Shown here piece by piece: positions 24,803-31,410 of a stretch of DNA of 38,112 nt; the stretch's first letter is position 1; every line of letters starts with the position of its first letter. The stretch comes from a virus. Both the position numbers and the translations under genes were made by a program. The notes beneath the pieces were generated by a model. That model was not told the origin of the DNA and searched no databases. It saw only the letters and a list, made by a program, of their open reading frames with translations. The stretch lies in the IMG/VR virus record IMGVR_UViG_3300020197_002141, positions 1 through 38,112 of that record, one strand, 5' to 3'.

Positions 24803-25111
24803 ATGAAATGTTGCTTTTTAGGATCGTTTATGGGTGCCCTACTTGGCGTTGTAGCCAGCTTGGGACTCTGTTTTACTCTATTCTGCCCATGCTGTAAAGA
24901 TGTCGGTTGTTGCAAAGATGTCGGTTGTTGCAAAGATGGTTGCTGTGTCTGCTGCAAAGACAAAGTTTGCAAGTGCTGCGATGACTGCAAATGCGGTACT
25001 GACTGCAAATGCACCGCTGACAAGAAATGCTGTGACGCCTGCAAATGCCCACAACACTGTGGCAACTGCTGCAAAAATGAAAAGTGCGAAAAATGTTGCT
25101 GTCACAAATAA
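24803..25111 (+). CDS. Cysteine-rich membrane-anchored protein
   Basis: This 102-aa protein has AGGAG 8 nt before ATG. Residues about 5-29 form one hydrophobic helix (FLGSFMGALLGVVASLGLCF), giving a membrane anchor or uncleaved signal. The remainder holds most of the 32 cysteines of the chain, in repeats such as CCKDVGCCKDVGCCKDGCC and CKCGTDCKC. Part of the repeat is an exact 18-nt DNA duplication (tgtcggttgttgcaaaga). Such density suggests metal binding of the metallothionein kind or dense disulfide cross-linking; it does not match a known spacing that I can name. It overlaps the 3' end of hldE on the other strand by 10 nt. Confidence 0.75.
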   Translation: MKCCFLGSFMGALLGVVASLGLCFTLFCPCCKDVGCCKDVGCCKDGCCVCCKDKVCKCCDDCKCGTDCKCTADKKCCDACKCPQHCGNCCKNEKCEKCCCHK

Positions 25112-26478
25112 CACTTTTTTAACTCTTCCCATTTTTTAATTGCTCCTGTACTTGACAAATCTTCAAATTTAGGAGCAATATAAACTTTGTCCACCAAATC
25201 AGCCCCTACTACATTATGTACGCAATAAGGCTCGCCTTTGACAAGTACATCCGGCTTCAATTTTTTGATAAGCTCATACGGCGTGTCTTCTTCAAACGGC
25301 ACAATATAATCAACACATTCAAGATTGGCCAAAACCGCCATACGGTTTGCCAAACTGTTAATGGGACGACCCGGCTTCAATCTGGCGACGGATTCATCCG
25401 TGTTCACCGCAACTACCAGCTTTTCTGCCTTTGATTTGGCAAATTTCAGAGTCTCAATATGCCCTCTATGCAATATATCAAAACATCCATTTGTAAAACA
25501 AAGACTGTAATCTCTGGGTAAATCGGGAGAAACATACTTGGCTTCTTGGGGAGCATGTTTCCGTAAAATCTTCTGAACAGTAATGGGCGAATTGTGCTTT
25601 TCTTGCACATATAAAGCACCCATCTCGAAGGCGATTTCGGCAACTTCATGAGGCATAAAATTGTGAGCCATCGCCATAGCTGTAAATGCCATGAAACAAT
25701 CGCCAGCACCAATTACGCTATTCGGAGAATCATTTGTTTCTTTTGTAGTATATTCAAAATTCTTTGAGTAAACACCCTTTCTGCCCAGAGTTATCATAAC
25801 CTCTTTGGCTTCTGTAATTTGTTTAATCAAATCATATTGTTCTTCCAAATGTCGTTCGCCAGTCAATGCGCAGGCTTCGCTGTAATTCGGCTTAATTAGG
25901 TCATAACCTCGCCAGTGAATCAAGCTTTTCTTGGGGTCAACGATTTTGTAACGAGTGTTGCAAAAGCCTTTGAAATAGCCGCAAACCTCTTCGTTAAAAA
26001 AACCTTTGTCATAATCCGAGAAAATCAACACATCAAAGAATATGTCTGAGGCTCCCAAATCACGACGAATCTGCGGCCAAATCTCATGAGATGTATACGG
26101 CATTTCTACATCCCAACGATAGGTCGGAAAATCATCGCTGTAAAAACGTTTCTTTCTGGGGAGGGGCTTGTCGAGATTCCCGCAAAACCGTGTGTTAATT
26201 CCATGATTGCGGAAAACACGGTCGGCCTCTGGGTCAGTGACACTGATAAGGTATGTGTCTACATTGAAATGCTTGAATTGGTAGGCAACATTAGCCGCAC
26301 CACCGGGCAAACTATAATCAGGATTTGACGTGGTTGAATGCATCACCGGAATGGGAAATTCCGGTGATATTTTCTTTACGTTGACGTAGTAATACTCGTC
26401 AACCATCGCATCGCCAACCACACCAACTGTTATTCTTTTATGTTTATTTCTTTTCAGAAATTCTGTAAAGAGATTCAT
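25102..26478 (-). CDS. hldE: Bifunctional heptose kinase/adenylyltransferase (HldE/RfaE-like)
   Basis: This 458-aa protein has both HldE domains at normal length. The N-terminal ribokinase-like domain has LPGGAANVA (about 58-65) and VIGAGDCF with the catalytic Asp (260). The C-terminal nucleotidyltransferase has FTNGCFDILHRGH (328-340), NTDESVARLKPGRPIN and LVKGEPY. HldE phosphorylates D-glycero-D-manno-heptose 7-phosphate and adenylylates the 1-phosphate, leading to ADP-heptose for LPS or other glycans. In a phage it may supply sugars for glycan modification or alter host LPS. The first residues (MNLFTEFLKRNK) resemble the leader motif. AGGAG, 6 nt before ATG, lies in the 3' arm of a terminator hairpin. 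Confidence 0.9.
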   Translation of the reverse strand: MNLFTEFLKRNKHKRITVGVVGDAMVDEYYYVNVKKISPEFPIPVMHSTTSNPDYSLPGGAANVAYQFKHFNVDTYLISVTDPEADRVFRNHGINTRFCGNLDKPLPRKKRFYSDDFPTYRWDVEMPYTSHEIWPQIRRDLGASDIFFDVLIFSDYDKGFFNEEVCGYFKGFCNTRYKIVDPKKSLIHWRGYDLIKPNYSEACALTGERHLEEQYDLIKQITEAKEVMITLGRKGVYSKNFEYTTKETNDSPNSVIGAGDCFMAFTAMAMAHNFMPHEVAEIAFEMGALYVQEKHNSPITVQKILRKHAPQEAKYVSPDLPRDYSLCFTNGCFDILHRGHIETLKFAKSKAEKLVVAVNTDESVARLKPGRPINSLANRMAVLANLECVDYIVPFEEDTPYELIKKLKPDVLVKGEPYCVHNVVGADLVDKVYIAPKFEDLSSTGAIKKWEELKKCYL

Positions 26479-26481
26479 AAA

Positions 26482-26512
26482 AAACTCCTATGGGCTTAGC
26501 CTATAGGAGTTT
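26482..26512 (-). terminator. Terminator hairpin that also holds the hldE ribosome binding site
   Basis: On the minus strand, AAACTCCTAT pairs with ATAGGAGTTT, with inner pairs GGCT and AGCC, followed by TTTTTT and then ATG. It ends transcription of the upstream FMN-barrel gene. The 3' arm contains AGGAG, the only binding site for hldE, so a folded stem would hide it. Confidence 0.82.
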
Positions 26513-26516
26513 CGCA

Positions 26517-27113
26517 TTATCTATTTTGGGTTCTATTGGCTCGCAAATTTAACTTATTAGCAGTTTTACGATATTCATCCACATCTACTTCCCCGATTTC
26601 TCCAAACCCGCCGATAAAATAAATGGATTCTATATCAAGAACGTAAAAGTTGAAGTCGCCAAAGTCAATAAATTCCTTGGCATCGGGATGTTCGGCCAGA
26701 TAATTCTTCTTTAATTTCTTTACACTTTTCTCATCCGTAATCTTTACGAACTTGCCAGACAAAGTAACTCTGGCACCATTAAACATGTTCCCATCCTTGT
26801 CAGGCTGAAATACCATAACGCTGACGTTTGGATTTTTGTTGATATTATTGGTGTGAACTGCCAAATCAGAAATAAAGACATATGGAGCGCCCGCATAGGT
26901 CTTGCAACAAGAGGATTTTACCAAAGCGAATGGCATAACCGATCCGTAAGGTTTCGGCTTTACATTTTTCTTTGATTCGGCAATGGTAGAAACCATGCCA
27001 ACCTTATGCTTTTGCATCATCTTAAACGCCTGAACAGCGTAAGATTCATCTTCTTTTTTGTCGGCGGAAAACATAGCGGCCCCCATCAAACAAACAGCAA
27101 TATACGAGAACAT
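26517..27113 (-). CDS. Secreted pyridoxamine-phosphate-oxidase-like (FMN split-barrel) protein
   Basis: The 198-aa protein starts with a signal-like segment (MFSYIAVCLMGAAMFSADKK). The rest follows the FMN split-barrel pattern of the HugZ/pyridoxamine oxidase superfamily: HKVGMVSTIAESK, PYGSVMPFALV, APYVFISDLAVHTNNINKNP, VSVMVFQPDKDG, ARVTLSGKFVKI, and a C-terminal FNFYVLDIESIYFIGGFGEI. Members bind FMN or heme degradation products; some degrade heme. A secreted phage version is unusual and its substrate is unknown. AGGAG lies 9 nt before ATG inside the terminator hairpin that ends the TIGR array transcript. Confidence 0.78.
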   Translation of the reverse strand: MFSYIAVCLMGAAMFSADKKEDESYAVQAFKMMQKHKVGMVSTIAESKKNVKPKPYGSVMPFALVKSSCCKTYAGAPYVFISDLAVHTNNINKNPNVSVMVFQPDKDGNMFNGARVTLSGKFVKITDEKSVKKLKKNYLAEHPDAKEFIDFGDFNFYVLDIESIYFIGGFGEIGEVDVDEYRKTANKLNLRANRTQNR

Positions 27114-27120
27114 AAAAAAA

Positions 27121-27152
27121 CACTCCTAAAGAGAACCTTTTCTAAAGGAGTG
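27121..27152 (-). terminator. Terminator of the tasR-TIGR array transcript
   Basis: On the minus strand CACTCCT and AGGAGTG form the base of a stem, extended by AGAAAA with TTCTCT, and are followed by seven T residues. It lies 29 bases after the last array repeat, so it defines the 3' end of the array RNA. Its 3' arm also holds the AGGAG of the next gene (ATG at 27113). Confidence 0.88.
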
Positions 27153-27180
27153 TAATTTGAAAAATTTCGCACGGGGAGGT

Positions 27181-27630
27181 TGGGTTTAATCTATATAGTG
27201 GCTCGCATACTGCCAGTGGGTTTCATGCCGGGACTGGCTCGCAGGGAAGTCTTGGGTTTAACGTATCTATTGGCTCGCATGTATTCCGTGGATTTCATTT
27301 CGACCTTGGCTCGCAAACAAGCTGTGGATTTCATTTCCGGGGTGGCTCGCACATACGTGATGGGTTACAAGAATCGGATGGCTCGCACTTACCTGTTGGA
27401 TTTCACCGGCGCTCTGGCTCGCATCTCCACATTGGGTTTCACGCAGTATCTGGCTCGCATTTTGTCATTGGGTTTAACGTATCTATTGGCTCGCAGGCTT
27501 CGGATGGGTTTCAGCTTTCCTTTGGCTCGCACGAATACTATGGATTTCATTCGGGCGTTGGCTCGCACATTCGTGATGGGTTACAAGCATCGGATGGCTC
27601 GCACTTACCTGTTGGATTACACGCACCCGG
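27181..27630 (-). repeat. TIGR array: 25 alternating 9-nt repeats, 24 spacers of 9 nt
   Basis: The array is strictly periodic: 9-nt repeat, 9-nt spacer, with no length errors. Two repeat types alternate on the minus strand. TGCGAGCCA occurs 12 times without change. The other occurs 13 times as TGAAACCCA, TGAAATCCA, TTAAACCCA, TGTAACCCA or TGTAATCCA. The unit is therefore 36 nt with two different 9-nt spacers. Spacers in transcript order: ACAGGTAAG, TCCGATGCT, TCACGAATG, ACGCCCGAA, TAGTATTCG, AAGGAAAGC, TCCGAAGCC, ATAGATACG, ATGACAAAA, GATACTGCG, ATGTGGAGA, GAGCGCCGG, ACAGGTAAG, TCCGATTCT, TCACGTATG, CCCCGGAAA, CAGCTTGTT, AGGTCGAAA, CGGAATACA, ATAGATACG, AGACTTCCC, GTCCCGGCA, CTGGCAGTA, CTATATAGA. 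It follows tasR on the same strand, its first repeat and spacer boundary overlapping the tasR stop. By analogy with known TIGR systems it would be cut into 36-nt dual-spacer guides. Confidence 0.9.
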
Positions 27631-28603
27631 TTGGCTTATTCCAATTGGGCACTTCAATATAATCACAGTGACCACCATGTTCAAGAACCCAAGGCTGGGA
27701 AACCGACAATCCAGCTTGAGTTCTGGCGACAACCCAATAATGTTGCAAAAATATTTTAGCGGTCTTGCGAATTGCTCGGTTGTGTGCATGTCCAAGTGAA
27801 ATACCACGAGAAACTTGCAATGCTTTTTCTTTGTCGTAAATATCCCGATAGATTGGTGTTCTATGTTTAATAAACATATCTACAACATTGTACATCAACG
27901 AACGAATTTTGCCCGCCCAATTATTTGGCTGGCCTTTAGTTTTCTTTTGAACCTTACCATCATAAACACCATATCCTGAATAAGCCCATAATGCAGAAAC
28001 AGTATTGAATCGCTCAATATCACCAATTAAAGCGACCAGCCCACCGGCAATAGCAGGTCCGATGCCTTTGATCTTCAACAACCATTCATTATAAATAGGC
28101 TCTTCCTTGAGTTTTGTTTCAACGGCCTTTAATAGCTGTTTTTCGGCTTTTTCAAAAGTCTTAAAAAATTCACCCAATACAGGGTTATCTTCTTCGATAA
28201 ATAATCTGTTGTTTGTGCGAATGCGAACTTCTTGAAAATCTTTGAAAGTAGCATAAGCACAAGATAGAACTGAGGGAAGCCTAAACGGACGGAACAACTC
28301 CGGGCGGGTTTTCGACAGCGCCCAAATTACTCGCACATCATTTTCGTCAGTTTTTTCAAAGTCAGGCTTGTGATTTTTCTGCACTTGCTCTCGTGCTTTG
28401 GCGGTATCATTAGGCTTACAACGAAGAACTTTCGCACCAACATCCAAAAACTTTTTTGCGTATTTGGCGGGCATGTTCTCCGTCCAAATCACAATTTCAG
28501 GAGAAGGATCGGGCAAAGTTTTCGTAATCTTTTTGCCATCAGTCACAGCCAACTTGTCTGTTTTGTGTGACCAATCCACAGCATAATTTTTAACGTCGTC
28601 CAT
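27617..28603 (-). CDS. tasR: TasR: RuvC-Nop-like RNA-guided nuclease of a TIGR-Tas system
   Basis: The 328-aa protein starts MDDVKNYAVDWSHKTDKLAV; ATG at 28603 has GGAGG 5 nt upstream, whereas an upstream TTG would overlap that site. The N-terminal domain is RuvC/DEDD-like: D10 in YAVDWS, E42 in IVIWTENMP, and D86 and D89 in KTDENDVRVIWAL. A helical middle leads to the C-terminal domain with IKGIGPAIAGGLVALIGDIE and AYSGYGVYDGKVQKK, related to IS110 transposases and Nop proteins. The serine-bearing ISK-x-GN segment of IS110 enzymes is replaced by KGQPNNWAGKIRSLMY, which argues for nuclease rather than transposase. The array directly downstream supports TasR. Known TasR proteins cut DNA matched by both spacers of a guide RNA. 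TATAAATA precedes the gene. Confidence 0.87.
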   Translation of the reverse strand: MDDVKNYAVDWSHKTDKLAVTDGKKITKTLPDPSPEIVIWTENMPAKYAKKFLDVGAKVLRCKPNDTAKAREQVQKNHKPDFEKTDENDVRVIWALSKTRPELFRPFRLPSVLSCAYATFKDFQEVRIRTNNRLFIEEDNPVLGEFFKTFEKAEKQLLKAVETKLKEEPIYNEWLLKIKGIGPAIAGGLVALIGDIERFNTVSALWAYSGYGVYDGKVQKKTKGQPNNWAGKIRSLMYNVVDMFIKHRTPIYRDIYDKEKALQVSRGISLGHAHNRAIRKTAKIFLQHYWVVARTQAGLSVSQPWVLEHGGHCDYIEVPNWNKPTGCV

Positions 28604-28632
28604 AAATCCTCCAAGCAAAATATCGTTTTGAT

Positions 28633-28640
28633 TATTTATA
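28633..28640 (-). promoter_or_regulatory. TATAAATA element before tasR
   Basis: TATAAATA on the minus strand lies 29 nt before the tasR start, in the 42-bp gap after thyX. It equals the T4 late-promoter core and also resembles a bacterial -10 box. No convincing -35 is seen because upstream bases are thyX coding sequence. It could drive tasR and the array separately from thyX. Confidence 0.4.
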
Positions 28641-28645
28641 CAAAA

Positions 28646-29533
28646 TCAATCTCCGACAATCAATCCCAACAAAGCGGCCTTTTCTTTCCACTCTGCTCGT
28701 TCTCGTTTATTCTCTGATTCAATCTGGGGTGCAGTACCTTCAACATTCCAGCCAACGTATCGCCGCAAAGCTTCTAATTCGAGTCGAGTAAACTTTTTGG
28801 CCCCTCGGTGGTCGTGATAATCGTCCCACGCTTCAACGGCCCAAGGAACGATAGGAGTAATCAAACCCAGCATCGCATCAGCAAATACACGAATTTCCCA
28901 TTGAGCGTGCTTGTCGCATCGCAGACCAAGGAAGTGGAATAAATTGTGCAAATCAATCTTCCAATACCACTCGGTATAAAGATTGACAGGAAGAATCATA
29001 CGAGACTGTTCACGAGCAACGCCGTTGTTCAAACCCTGCTCGTATGCTTGATAGGATTTAAGGCATATTTCATCTAAATTAGCAAGAAATCCTTGAGCGT
29101 CTATGTTCTCAATTTTGCCTTCACTTCCTTGCTTATTTGTTTTTGATTGCTGTCGGACGTTATCCAAATCTGGCTTATAAAACTCGTCCTTCATGACCGA
29201 ATATCGTCCGCTATATTCATTGATATTTGCAGTTCTGTGACGCACTGCTTGTCTGGCTATAAAAATTGGCATTTTCATATGAAATTTGAATTCAACCATC
29301 TCGAATGGCGTAGTGTGAACATGCCGCATCAAATATCGAATCAATCCACGGTCTTCGTTAAATGACTTTGTGCCATCGCCATATGACACTCGTGCCGCTT
29401 GAACAATGGCATAATCAGAAGTTTTTTGTGATTCTGGAACCATCCGTGGCATAACATCAATCAATGTAACATGCCCATGATCTAAACACTTAATTGTTTT
29501 CTCTGGTACGTTGTTCATTACATCGTAAAGCAT
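28646..29533 (-). CDS. thyX: Flavin-dependent thymidylate synthase
   Basis: The 295-aa protein has the diagnostic ThyX motif RHRTANINEYSGRY (from R98). Other family marks are QAARVSYG, LMRHVHTTPFEMVEFKFHMK, AREQSRMILPVNLYTEWYWK and DLHNLFHFLGLRCDKHAQWE. ThyX methylates dUMP to dTMP using methylene-tetrahydrofolate and FAD/NADPH; phages carry it to raise the dTTP supply for replication. Length is slightly above the 220-270 usual because of a C-terminal helical tail (SENKRERAEWKEKAALLGLI). The start has GAGAAG about 5 nt upstream. With the dNMP kinase at 33.5 kb it forms part of the nucleotide supply set. Confidence 0.95.
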   Translation of the reverse strand: MLYDVMNNVPEKTIKCLDHGHVTLIDVMPRMVPESQKTSDYAIVQAARVSYGDGTKSFNEDRGLIRYLMRHVHTTPFEMVEFKFHMKMPIFIARQAVRHRTANINEYSGRYSVMKDEFYKPDLDNVRQQSKTNKQGSEGKIENIDAQGFLANLDEICLKSYQAYEQGLNNGVAREQSRMILPVNLYTEWYWKIDLHNLFHFLGLRCDKHAQWEIRVFADAMLGLITPIVPWAVEAWDDYHDHRGAKKFTRLELEALRRYVGWNVEGTAPQIESENKRERAEWKEKAALLGLIVGD

Positions 29534-29568
29534 AGTCTTCTCTCAAATGGTAAGTGCCGGAAACTTTG

Positions 29569-29760
29569 TCAAATACAATTATGCTTATGTTGATCGCCCT
29601 CTTGATACCACATCTTAGGCACAGAATAGCAAGTAAAGCAGATTTGATCGACTTTTCTGAGAAACAAAAAAGGCTCTGCCATGCGGACAGCAACATCTAT
29701 GGGTTGATGACAAATAGGACAAGTATCGCCAGATATTTTCTCTTTAGCCATGTCCCGCAT
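29569..29760 (-). CDS. Small zinc-finger-like protein
   Basis: Up to 63 aa; the more likely start is the ATG at 29751 (MAKEKISGDTCPICHQPIDV). CPIC and CFTC form two CxxC knuckles separated by 25 residues (VAVRMAEPFLFLRKVDQI), a probable zinc site. The tail ends YQEGDQHKHNCI. It lies upstream of thyX on the same strand, 35 bp away. Another frame overlaps it but lacks this motif. Function unknown. Confidence 0.65.
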   Translation of the reverse strand: MRDMAKEKISGDTCPICHQPIDVAVRMAEPFLFLRKVDQICFTCYSVPKMWYQEGDQHKHNCI

Positions 29761-29793
29761 TATAAAGAAAGCAATGCAGGGAGTAAAGCTCGA

Positions 29794-31254
29794 TTACTGC
29801 CAGCCAGACTTATTTTTGCTTGGCAATCCATATTTGTTCACTTTTTGGAGCCACGACCCAAACCTCTGCAAACGATTTGGTCCTTGCGGCTGTTGTTGCG
29901 GCTGTTGTTGCGGCTGTTGTTGAGACATACCTCCCGCTGCACCGCCTACGGCAGCGCCTATGGCAGCGCCGGGAACATTGGAATAAGTCAATGTCGTTTG
30001 TATTTGTATTGGTGCATCAGGCTGTCCGTAACTAATTGGCTTAAAATCTTGGACTGTTACTCCCACTTCTTCCAGTTGTTGTCTTAATTGTTCGTGGGCC
30101 ATTCGCAAGACTTCTTCTGCTCCCTGTCCGGGTTGTGGCGTAATAGTCGCATGTACCTGAAGAACCATCATGCCCGGATGCGGCCCCTCAACAGGCTGCG
30201 AGGTAGTAAAAGAGCTAAATATATCTGAATTATTCAATTCATCATTTACCGTTTTCAACAAATCTCCCCCATTCATTAGAATGGCAGTATCAGTCACATC
30301 GTCGCCATCATAATCTCCCTGCACAGTATCGCCTAGCGATTTGCCAGTGGTTGAATAAATATCTTCGCCAGTAACACTATAACTACCATCTGCATTTGCG
30401 GTCACTTCCGGTTTGAAATTCTGTTGGAGCCATTCCATATCATTTTCAGGAACAGTGCCTGAATCTCGAACGGCATCGACGGCTGTTGTCGCCACAACAT
30501 CTGTTCCTTGAGTAAGCGCATTAACCGCCGAACCAACACCCGCTCCAACTGCTGCACCTACGGCCATTAAAAATGCAGTTTTAGCAATTGACAATTTATT
30601 TTCTTTAGCAAACTTCGACAATGCCGAGTAGGAACTTTTAATCAAATTAGATATGTTAGCTGAATATTTTGCAGTCTTACCAGAAACGTAACCAGCACCT
30701 TTGCCTATGGCCCCGCCAAGTCGATCTGCACCTTTTTCATTCCACCATGTTCTCGCTTGAGTAAATTTATCGCCCAACCAACTTTCTTCATACATTTCAA
30801 CCGCCGCCAAATATTCTCTAAATCCCATTCCAGAATTTAAGTTCCATGCCAGTTGGGGCTGAGGCTGGGGCTGAAGCTGTTGTTGAGGTTGTTGCCAACC
30901 CATTTTTTGTGCGCCTGCATCAAATGCCTTACCCGCAATTTTGTTAATTGGCTTTCTAACAAAATACATTAAGGCAGCAAATGGAATAGCTGTTGGTCCC
31001 CCAACGATTCCAGCAGCTACGATGGCCGTAGCAAGTGGCAACGGAATGCCAACTTTCTTGGAGTATTTTTGAGCGATACTTCCGGCTTGTTTAATAGCCG
31101 GGATAGCTTTTTGAGCATACTTTTGCAAATCTTGTTCATTTTCCTGCGACCCTCTAGCTTGGTCATATTTTGATTGAAACCCTTGTTTCAAAGAATCAAA
31201 AAAACCTTCGTCTATTTGTTGCGAATAATCACTCAATGTGTAATTTAATGTCAT
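29794..31254 (-). CDS. Large putative virion protein with membrane-like segments and duplicated start module
   Basis: This 486-aa protein starts MTLNYTLSDYSQQIDEGFFD with AAGGA 4 nt upstream, overlapping the previous stop (ATGA). Hydrophobic Gly/Ala-rich stretches near residues 68-98 (LPLATAIVAAGIVGGPTAIP), around 225-250 (FLMAVGAAVGAGVGSAVNAL) and near 435-450 could enter membranes. Gln/Pro-rich linkers occur at 121-134 and near 455-465. Around M143, GMGFREYLAAVEMYEESWLG repeats the leader motif and is followed by a charged helical segment like that after the N-terminus, suggesting a fusion of two leader-bearing proteins. The C-terminal half (PEVTANADGSYSVTGEDIY) is beta-rich. It may be an ejected internal protein; no family is recognised. 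Confidence 0.72.
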   Translation of the reverse strand: MTLNYTLSDYSQQIDEGFFDSLKQGFQSKYDQARGSQENEQDLQKYAQKAIPAIKQAGSIAQKYSKKVGIPLPLATAIVAAGIVGGPTAIPFAALMYFVRKPINKIAGKAFDAGAQKMGWQQPQQQLQPQPQPQLAWNLNSGMGFREYLAAVEMYEESWLGDKFTQARTWWNEKGADRLGGAIGKGAGYVSGKTAKYSANISNLIKSSYSALSKFAKENKLSIAKTAFLMAVGAAVGAGVGSAVNALTQGTDVVATTAVDAVRDSGTVPENDMEWLQQNFKPEVTANADGSYSVTGEDIYSTTGKSLGDTVQGDYDGDDVTDTAILMNGGDLLKTVNDELNNSDIFSSFTTSQPVEGPHPGMMVLQVHATITPQPGQGAEEVLRMAHEQLRQQLEEVGVTVQDFKPISYGQPDAPIQIQTTLTYSNVPGAAIGAAVGGAAGGMSQQQPQQQPQQQPQGPNRLQRFGSWLQKVNKYGLPSKNKSGWQ

Positions 31255-31409
31255 TTATCCTTCTTTTTCTTATCTTCGTCAGAATCAGCTACCAACAATT
31301 TAGGGGCTGAACGAGTAACTGGTCCGCCCATAATTGGACGTGCAAATACGGCAACAGCATTAGTTCCTGTGCCGACTTCTTGTAATTGAAACCATTCTTT
31401 AAAAGACAA
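31251..31409 (-). CDS. Small leader-bearing protein
   Basis: Read from TTG at 31409 the protein has 52 aa, MSFKEWFQLQEVGTGTNAVA, with the F-x-x-W-F leader at its N-terminus, then ARPIMGGPVTRSAPKLLVAD and an acidic/basic end (SDEDKKKKDK). A GTG at 31433 with GGAGCAG upstream is an alternative, adding eight residues. The TTG follows the previous stop by one base, and its own stop overlaps the next ATG. It is probably a packaged small protein of the same group as its neighbours. Confidence 0.6.
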   Translation of the reverse strand: MSFKEWFQLQEVGTGTNAVAVFARPIMGGPVTRSAPKLLVADSDEDKKKKDK

Positions 31410-31410
31410 T

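Noticed and set aside
27181-27630. CRISPR array
   Set aside because: Repeats are only 9 nt, of two alternating types, with 9-nt spacers, and no cas gene is nearby.
27181-27640. Minus-strand hexapeptide repeat (C-E-P, C-N-P) with TGA at some Cys positions, suggesting selenocysteine
   Set aside because: TGA and TTA/TAA variants occur in the same repeat slot and no selenocysteine element is seen. The pattern follows from the two RNA repeat types.
27180-27662. Plus-strand 160-codon open frame with a 12-residue repeat (A-R ... G-F)
   Set aside because: It is a shadow of the 18-nt period array. A second plus frame is open as well, the frame has no ribosome binding site, and the 9-nt spacers vary in all codon positions.
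27617-28603. Ordinary IS110-family transposase
   Set aside because: The downstream dual-repeat array, lack of element ends and loss of the serine-bearing segment favour TasR, although the two families are related.
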